Source of the DNA: Plantago ovata
Taxonomy: Eukaryota; Streptophyta; Magnoliopsida; Lamiales; Plantaginaceae
Direction: 5' to 3'
Length of the DNA stretch: 64,000 nucleotides
Assembly (NCBI GenBank): GCA_028274465.1
Contig: CM051458.1
Span: 103,432,855-103,496,854, forward strand
The position numbers and the translations under genes are program-made. The notes under the pieces are model-generated. The model was given only the letters and a program-made list of their open reading frames with translations, did not search any database and was not told the DNA's origin. Shown here one piece after another: positions 56,547-64,000 of this stretch (positions within the stretch are counted from its first letter, which is position 1; the number at the start of each line of letters is the position of its first letter).

Positions 56547-59500
56547 ATGATTCCTGTAAACGTGAAGCAGAGCATTGTTGCAGCTCTCTGCAAGCACCTT
56601 GCTGTCGATCCCGTAAGCTTCCCGCTTTTCAACGAAGTAATTTAGGTTTATCGAGCTTCTGAAATTGGTCACTGAATTCATCTCTTTCGCCACTGATTTT
56701 TTTTGCAGGCACCATTCTCCAGCGAATTGGAAAGTAGTGATTTGAAGAGCATTTGCACCAACGTTTTGAAGTCGCTCAACGACGAGGTACTTTTAAAAAA
56801 AAATAAAAATCATTTTTTAGTATTATTTGTGATTTGTGGAGTTGTGTTAGTATTTGAAGTGAATAAAATCTGAAATTGGGGAAATGTTTGTGGCAGCTGG
56901 TGAAATGGATAGGATTTACTGAGGGTCTTTTGGAGAAGAATTCTCCAATTGAGGGGCTTACTGAGTTGAATGATGAGTTGTTAACTAAGTCTGTTGTGTC
57001 TGGCAAAGGCTACGCTCCATCACCAGCCGATTCTGTTGTCTTCGGGGCGGTGCATTCGTACTTGGTATGTGATCCTGATTTTCTTTTCTTTGTCATTGGT
57101 ATCACTTCAGTTCAATGCTGATTGAGTTCCAGTTTCATACATGTGATTGAAATGTGTATTGCATGTGCTTAATTCGAGGCGGCATATTTTGTTACTAGCT
57201 TGGAGAAAAGGGAGATGCAGATTATACTCTTTAGTTAGAATGAGTGGTGCTGACTTTTAGTCTGCTTTCCGTTTTATGTGATGATAATGATTATATGTTG
57301 TTCTTCAGATTGGTCTTTCGGATTCGGAGAAGGAGAAGCTGCCACATTTGGTCAGATGGGCTAGTTACATCCAGGTACAGAAGTCTGCAGAACACTTGCT
57401 TTTCTCTTTTGTTTATTGTAAGCAGGAGTTGCTCATTTTATTACTACTTCGTATGCGGATTTATTGTTGAACCAAGTTGATATCCTTTCACTAGGTAAGT
57501 TCATAATGATTTGTAAGTCTAGTGCAGAACAAGGTGGAGTTTGGGGATCGTTTTGAAAAGATTATTGTACAAAAGCCCCAACTTGATTTCCCGGTGAGCA
57601 ACTCTGACTCATATTTCTCTTTACTGATTTTCTTTTGGTAATTTGGCTTGTAATAGTAGCAATAAGTAAAGTTGTTGGAGTGACAAGTAAGCTCGAGTAC
57701 TTACATATACCAACTTGTTTGCTTAATGTTTGCCATATTTTCCCTCCTAATTTTTGTTTAATTATTTGCTGAAAAGTTGAAGAAGGATCCAGTGACAAAA
57801 GAGGCCAGTAGTTCGGAGGTAGATTCTAAATCAAAGAACAGTGCAAAGAAGTCTGCCCAAGATGCTAAAGCTGTCAGCAGTTCAGAGGCAGAGTCTAAAC
57901 CCAAGAGTGCCGATGCTGTAAGTGTTTACTTATCCTTTTTCTGGTTATTTTAATTCTTACAGTATGCTTCAGATTTTGGCATATTTTTGCATGTGAAAGA
58001 ACTGAAAAATGTTGTTCCAGGTGGACAAGAAGAAAAAGAAGGCTGAAGGATCGAGTCAAGGGGCTGCAGATAAGAAGAAATCATCTGAGAAAGAGGCAGA
58101 CAAGAAGGATGAAGAACTAAGTGTCAGTCTGCTTAAAATACAGATTGGTCTTATTCGTAAAGCATGGAAGCATCCATCAGCTGACAGGTAAAGTACTAAA
58201 TTATTGTGCATCTCAAGTTTGCACTTCATTCACTGGCCCATAATATGAAAATTGTTCTTGAAATCCAGAAATTGTGATAAAATTCAGCTATGTTGCTGTT
58301 CTTGATGTCCTCTCATGTCCATAGAGATGAATTTTTTTTTAAATAACATTTTGACTTCCATTTTTCTCTGTCTCTGCTTCTATCTTCACAGTCAGAAATT
58401 AAACCAAAAAAAAAAAAAAAAAAAAAGGTGACATCTTTTGTGCTAAGCTGCAACAGTATTGAGAACAGTGTCTTACTAGTATTTCTGATTTTCATTGAAC
58501 AATGCAGTTTGTTGGTTGAAGAGATTGATACTGGAGATGCCAAATGTAGGCAAGTGGTCAGTGGCCTTGCTAAATATTGCACGCCAGAAGAGTTGACGGT
58601 ACGGTTACCAAACTAATTGATTCCACGTCCTGAATATTTGCAAGCCTCAGCTTATTATATTACTTATATTGAAAATTAGTCTTCCTAAGTCAGTCTTCTG
58701 ATGTCATTGATTGCAGAATCGCCTCGTGGTACTTATAACAAATGTAAAACCTGGGAAGTTACGAGATATAATGTCTGAGGGACTGGTATACTTCTCAACC
58801 ATCTTTGTGCTCCACATAATACACTTGCATACTGCTAAGCATTGTTTACCTTGTTCTTCTGTCCATATTATTCCTCTATACATGACTACATGTGTAGTTC
58901 TTCATGCATACAGTTTAAGAATTGGGTTCCTTTCTCTCTATTATTTGTTTTTGGCTTGTTGAGAATGTTGGGGGATCCCTACGCATAGAGTTTATGTTGG
59001 CAAGTTTGAGTATTTATGCTGAGAGTACTTGTGCAGGTATTATGTGCTTACTCCTTTGCATTTCTGAAATAACAGGTCTTATGTGCTTCAAATCAAGATC
59101 ATACTGTAGTACAGCCGCTAAATGCTCCAGAAGGGGCTAAACCTGGGGAATGTGTTACGTTTTCTGGGTATGTTTGCTCTTATTAATCTCATTGAAGTGG
59201 TTCATATGCTCATCTGGTGTTTTTGCTGCATTAAGTTTTTTCTGTCTCTTCAGAATTACTTGATGTCACATGTCAATCTTGGACTCTTGGTTACACATTC
59301 CTTCAGTTCTATGTAGAGATCAAATGTTTTCCGGTATATGATGAGTATTTATTTCATTATTTGCATATGTTAAAGCGATCCTTGAGGTACTTATTTTTTC
59401 TTTCTTTGATGTCGATTTAAAAAGTGCCTGTGTGACTTTCAAGTATGTGCCTGAGTGATTTCATTTGTCTTCATCATCATTTGCTTAATGAAACGTATTA

Positions 59501-60038
59501 TTATATGTACGCTCAAAATTCCTAGAGTACTGTCACCTTATTTTCGAGGCAACACTTCATCTAATTGTTGTTTTATGTTTCTACGAGCCCCTCTTTTCTT
59601 TTCTTCTATTCTCTCCTTTTACTTTTGGCACTTTGTTCTGTATTTTTAATATTAATTGTTGTTCCGAAATCAGAATACATGGTTAGTTGGTTACTGATAA
59701 AATACTTACTTTCTTTTTCCAGTCATGAGGGCAAACCAGAAGAAGTATTGAACCCCAAGAAGAAGCAATTGGACAAGATAACACCAGTAAGTACTCTTTC
59801 TCCCTATGTTTGAAAGATGCTCATCCCTATAAAGGATACTGTGGGTATCAAACTATCATTTCTACAAATCACTTAAATGTTGAATGATGCTGCTACGACA
59901 TGAATTTCACTCATGCTCCTTATCTGTTTGTAGAATCTATATACTGATGAAAAAGGTGTCGCGACGTTCAAAGGCGTTCCATTTATGACATCTGCTGGAC
60001 CCTGCACTTCTTCCATTGTCAATGGAAGCATAAAATGA
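56547..60038 (+). CDS. AIMP1/Arc1p-like tRNA-binding protein, twelve exons, intact (390 aa)
   Basis: Exons: 56547-56612, 56709-56786, 56897-57064, 57309-57374, 57528-57593, 57777-57917, 58021-58187, 58508-58598, 58717-58785, 59076-59167, 59723-59786, 59934-60038. All are GT-AG and total 1173 nt. Residues ~1-147 are a GST-C-like N-terminal domain for protein-protein contacts. About 150-226 is a Lys/Glu/Ser linker (KKKKKAEGSSQ, KKKSSEKEADKKDEE). About 228-390 is the tRNA-binding OB fold of the EMAPII type (IQIGLIRKAWKHPSAD, CRQVVSGLAKYCTPEEL, LVVLITNVKPGKLRD, MSEGLVLCAS). It should hold tRNA near aminoacyl-tRNA synthetases in the cytosol, as yeast Arc1p and animal AIMP1 do. The length and layout agree with the Arabidopsis homologue as I remember it (~389 aa). 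A 20-odd A run (58408-58427) lies in intron 7. Confidence 0.93.
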
Positions 60039-61231
60039 AGACCTAATACACTTCTCACACCAACATTATACTGCAATCTACTGGATCCTTGTTTTACTTG
60101 CACCAGGACTTCTAAGAGATGTACCAGGTAGAATTAAGGTTTTATGTGCTTTAAGATGGGTTCCATGTTCCAACTTCCAAGTTTTGTACAAACATAATAT
60201 CATTCGACGTTCAAATTTTCGCTTCAACTCAGCAATTGGCTACTTCAAGTTTGGCACAACTTAATGTACCCTTCAGATTTAGTTTCTCGAATATGCTTCC
60301 GCGTGATTCCATTGTAATCAAATGTGGATAGTGTTTGTGTTTGTTTCTTTTCCTAGAAAGAAAAGATAAAAGATCTCTACTGGGCCACTGGCTACTTGAG
60401 TATCAAGAAATTTGATCTTGGGAAATCTCAATTTTGTGTGTCCAAAGATCTTGAAATCCCATGTAATCTTCCCTGAATAAAATGCTATCTTCTGCAAATG
60501 TTTCCATATCTAAAATGACACAATAATCCAACCAAGTTGGTCCATCATTGACTTAATCTATGTATTCTCATAAACAAATCAAACATAATATCTAACATAA
60601 TTGGGCTGATATAGAATTACAATAAAATGAAATCTCTCAAGACTTGCTATTATCAAAGATCAATTTAAAGAATAAATTAATTGCAGGTTGTCCATCTTCA
60701 GATTCGTGTGCTGAAAAAGAAAACTTTGAATGTTTCATCTTGATGAACATGCATGCATACATGATCTATATAGGACCTACAATAGGAGTAACAAATCGTG
60801 CTCATATATAGTGAATACGATAACTATAACTCATTGATACTACAGAATAATAATTTCCATTTAAATTTAGACGATAAAGAAAAGAAAAAATATTATCACA
60901 AGAGGTGGAAAATGAATAGAAGTAAATGATCTGGTCACAGAGGATCTCATGGAGCAATGTGATATTTGATAAGGATACTATTGCTGACTGATGCTGCAAA
61001 TCCACAGATAATATCTCTGAACATTTTCAAACCTTCAAATTTTCAACCTTTGATTTTGTCCTTGCTTTCAAATCTCTTGGAAAAGACCAAACAATAAATT
61101 TCTCATCTTTAAATACAGACTGCCATCAAACCATACCAATCACATTGCAGCTTCTTGAAATTCAAATACTGCCTCCTCATTCTTGATTTTCAAAATTCTC
61201 CTCTTTTGAAAGAAACAAGTTGAAAAACAAA
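60039..61231. other. 3'UTR of the AIMP1-like gene and promoter of the response regulator
   Basis: Likely 3'UTR to about 60490 (AATAAA at about 60476-60481). Upstream of the response regulator TTTAAATA (about 61109-61116) could serve as a TATA element ~115 bp before the ATG. No other gene. Confidence 0.4.
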
Positions 61232-62247
61232 ATGGATTCTGCCTCTGCTTCTGCTCCTGCTGTTAAGAATCATCATGTTGAAGAAGAACCCCATGTTTTG
61301 GCTGTTGATGACAATCTAATCGACCGTAAACTCGTCGAAAAATTGCTCAAGGTCTCTTCTTGCAAAGGTAATTCACATTCAAATTGTACCAGTACTAGCA
61401 AATAGCAATAGTTTCTCTATGCATGTAATGTTGAAGAGCAATGTTGAAAGTCTTTAATTTGTTCTTGTATTTCTTGGCAGTGACAACAGTAGAAAATGGA
61501 TTGAAGGCATTGGAGTATCTTGGCTCTATCAGTAACAACAATGTAGGTCTACTTTTCTTGCAAAATCATACTAATATTTACGATTTACCGTATGAATTAG
61601 TGTAGCTCGTTTTCGAAAATTGTTCATATAATCATAAATGCTGTGATACTTGGAGGATCTTTTCTGTTTATGTTTCAATTTAAAAAAATAAAAAAAAAAC
61701 TTTCCTTGTAAAAATTGTTATTTGAAATGGTTAATTTGTCATTTGAATTTTGAACATCCTAGATGAAATTATAACATAGTTGTTCTGTACAAAATTCAGC
61801 AGGCCTCAAAGATAAGCATGATCATAACAGATTACTGCATGCCTGGCATGACCGGATACGAGTTGCTTAAGAAGATTAAGGTAATGTTATCATCAATCAA
61901 TCAAATGTTTCGAAAACCAGTTCATCGTCACCGTTGCAGAGTTATTTATACGTTTTAGCTTGTTTTCGAAAATGCAGGAATCGCCAAACATGAAGGATGT
62001 GCCTGTTGTGATAGTTTCATCTGAGAACGTGCCTACTCGAATCAACATGTATTATTCACATCTTGCTTTTCATCTGTTTTTACCAATACAACAGTTTGAT
62101 ATGTTATGGTTACTAATTGTTCAAAAATCGAATAGGTGCCTGGACGAAGGAGCTGAAATGTTCATGATAAAGCCCCTCAAGTTCTCAGATGTTAAGAAAC
62201 TGAGATGCCAGATGATGCAATGCCCTGGTTTAACGAAGGCGTATTAG
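61232..62247 (+). CDS. Type-A response regulator (cytokinin), five exons, intact (152 aa)
   Basis: Exons: 61232-61367, 61481-61542, 61803-61880, 61978-62048, 62136-62247, all GT-AG, totalling 459 nt. The receiver domain spans nearly the whole protein: acidic pair D26-D27 ([15 protein letters not shown]), phospho-acceptor D76 ([16 protein letters not shown]), SSEN, and the conserved Lys 128 ([10 protein letters not shown]). It has no DNA-binding domain and only a short C-terminal tail, so it is type A, closest in shape to Arabidopsis ARR16/ARR17. Such proteins take phosphate from histidine phosphotransfer proteins and dampen cytokinin signalling. The acceptor of exon 3 is CAGCAG, so use of the first AG (exon start 61800) would add one Gln. 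ATG 61232 is the first in frame with a preceding AT-rich leader. Confidence 0.93.
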
Positions 62248-63195
62248 AAAGTTCCCCAAGGGCTTGCAATGTTCCTGTATTGGTTCATGGTCATGATTGA
62301 TCATCACCGGGTTTTCTCTTCCTTATCCGAAAAAGGGAAAAACTGAATTTATATACACCATGCAATTTTTCTGTTGTGATAAAACTGCAACCAGCCAACC
62401 AGTGCTATAGTACAAAAGCTCAGATCAGACTTTAGTTCTATTTATTAGCTTAAATTTCCATTGCTTTTCATCGTTGTTTCTTGCTTATTCATCCTGTATT
62501 TTGCGTCTAGTACTGTGAGTAGTATCTACTGAACTAGCTAGATCTGTTAGTAAAAGTCGAGCTAGGGCCTTATGTTTGCCAATAGAGCGACTGATGAAAG
62601 AATACTCTAGTTATTTATATTAGTTCTCCAATGTCGGATCCCTAATTAGACCATATTGTCATAATGAGCTTATGTCGAGTATGATAAGTATCAGGGATAA
62701 CTTTTGTATACTGATAGCATACAATTATCTTCAACAACGAAGAAACAACGGTGCTTGATCCGTTCTGTATTTGGAGTCTAATTGATCTGTGAGTTTCGTT
62801 CCTACTGGAGTTTTGCACTATAAAGCTCACCATATAAAGTTTGAGTTAAAATCAGAACACATGCAACAAAAATAGATGAGTACTTTGAACCTCAAATTTT
62901 CTTGTAATCATGAAAAAGACTTCAATTCCATCTTCACAAATTTGTCTATGTACAAACATTAAAGAAGTCGAAAAAATAACATCTACTTTCATTCGTACAG
63001 ATAACTAAATCAAGAAAGTTAAACGTAACAATTCAGCATGAGAAACTTTTGATCCTTGTGATTTCTTTGATGAGTATAACAGACAGAAACAATTTTTGAG
63101 TCCTCTATCTATTTCCATTCTACATATCAGAAGAAAGTAAACAATGAACTAAGTGTAAGAAGAAAAAAGAAGATGAAATCTAAAGCTAATTATCT
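62248..63195. other. 3' flanks of two convergent genes
   Basis: Likely 3'UTR of the response regulator on the left and of the small protein gene on the right. No further gene seen. Confidence 0.4.
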
Positions 63196-63396
63196 TTACT
63201 GGAAACGCTTGGGTTGATGTTGATGCCTGTGATCATCCAATCTAAAACACTGCAAAACAGGGTAGCAAGCCACAAACAGACACCTCCCTACTACTCTGAA
63301 AACAGAGGATACTGTTACACAACAACAACACGAAGACGACGATGACTTCATCCGATCATCACCATCACATACCCCACCATGTTTTGGCTCCTCCAT
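63196..63396 (-). CDS. Small plant protein, 66 aa, unknown function
   Basis: A single-exon frame starts at ATG 63396 (two in-frame codons upstream lack an ATG). It begins MEEPKHGGVC, has a Ser-run followed by a CCCC cluster, then VSSVFRVVGRCLFVACYPVL, a hydrophobic stretch that may touch a membrane, and a His/Gln-rich basic tail ending KRFQ. I have a faint memory of a small conserved plant family with a GRCxFVxCYPxxQC core and a His-rich end, but know no function. The compositional structure argues against a chance ORF. Upstream sequence is AT-rich without an obvious TATA box. Confidence 0.6.
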   Translation of the reverse strand: MEEPKHGGVCDGDDRMKSSSSSCCCCVTVSSVFRVVGRCLFVACYPVLQCFRLDDHRHQHQPKRFQ

Positions 63397-64000
63397 CTTC
63401 ACAATAAGAACTAGTAGTAGAACTCCTTATCGCCGGTTGTGTTATAATATGTAGAGGCAAGCTAGCTAAATTCTTGTTAAGATATCTGAATTGAGAAAAA
63501 ACCGAGCATCAAATCAATAAATTAATGGACGGATAGATAATCTAACATATATAGGATAAGATATAGGTACGTAATATGCTTGCCTATGAGGTACAGAGCT
63601 GTCTCATGAATTTCATTGGCAGCAACTTGTTTCTTTTGGTTTCTATATACTTTTGTTCTACTCCAACAATAAAAATATTAATTACTATTTAATAAAATTA
63701 ATCATAATAATAAAGAAAAAGATAGATGGATTATTGGCGTGTGAATTGCGCGTAACTGTCGCATGATTGACAATTTTTACATCCTACTAATTCCTAACTC
63801 AGGTGAAACTTTAGTTAGATTGAAACAGTAGCACTACTACTCACAAAACATTATTATCTATTAGGATATGTTATTTTTTTTAAATTAAAATAAACTTGTT
63901 AAGTGAAGTTTGATGTCAAAATTGTAATATTGTTGTAAAAGATAATGTTTTTAATATGTGCATGGTAGCTCATTTTGTAGTAATGGATGAAATTTCGTAG
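63397..64000. other. Upstream region of the small protein gene
   Basis: Promoter and leader side of the 63196-63396 gene. AT-rich, no ORF, repeat or RNA gene supported. Confidence 0.4.

Overview
The window is nuclear DNA of a flowering plant, almost certainly a eudicot. It is AT-rich, and its genes have many short GT-AG introns. They are spaced kilobases apart by DNA crowded with small non-autonomous transposons and LINE remnants, and two nuclear-type tRNA-His genes are present. I cannot name the species; the sequence alone does not settle it.

Layout. 1-950 holds the last exon of an unrecognised gene, followed by a decayed LINE fragment. 2466-3662 (-) is an intact three-exon alpha-expansin. 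3.8-13.3 kb is gene-poor: a foldback-type element with internal GAAACTAGC repeats, a MITE and traces of an LTR element. 13313-16548 (-) is a four-exon group-I (VIP1/RF2-like) bZIP gene with a one-base frameshift in exon 1. 18420-21261 (+) is a seven-exon gene of unknown function with nine 12-residue repeats and another one-base frameshift. 22316-22984 is a complete hAT-type element with a perfect 8-bp target duplication. 25207-28451 (-) is an intact LRR receptor-like kinase of the IRK/PXC2 type that lacks the catalytic Asp. 29-44 kb holds MITEs of several superfamilies, a LINE remnant, a small secreted cysteine-rich peptide gene (38093-38338), a ~290-bp tandem repeat and a ~70-bp degenerate tandem repeat.

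44.7-55.7 kb is a tandemly duplicated block. It has three UGT88-type glycosyltransferase copies on the minus strand (one badly deleted, one with two opposite frameshifts, one intact), with tRNA-His(GTG) genes or fragments beside them. LINE pieces, hAT elements and Stowaway elements have inserted among the copies. A decayed copy of the promoter, exon 1 and intron 1 of the next gene lies at 54.6-55.0 kb.

56547-60038 (+) is an intact twelve-exon AIMP1/Arc1p-like tRNA-binding protein gene, 61232-62247 (+) a five-exon type-A cytokinin response regulator, and 63196-63396 (-) a small conserved-looking plant protein.

The genes form no operon or pathway. The one functional cluster is the UGT array. 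Intact genes act in wall loosening, signalling (receptor kinase, cytokinin feedback), transcription and tRNA aminoacylation support. Three genes carry single-base length changes at or beside short homopolymers, so uncorrected assembly error must be weighed against pseudogenisation. I found no convincing wholly new biological system. The most notable features are the in-frame coding minisatellite, the UGT/tRNA-His duplication history and the well-delimited, partly nested transposons.
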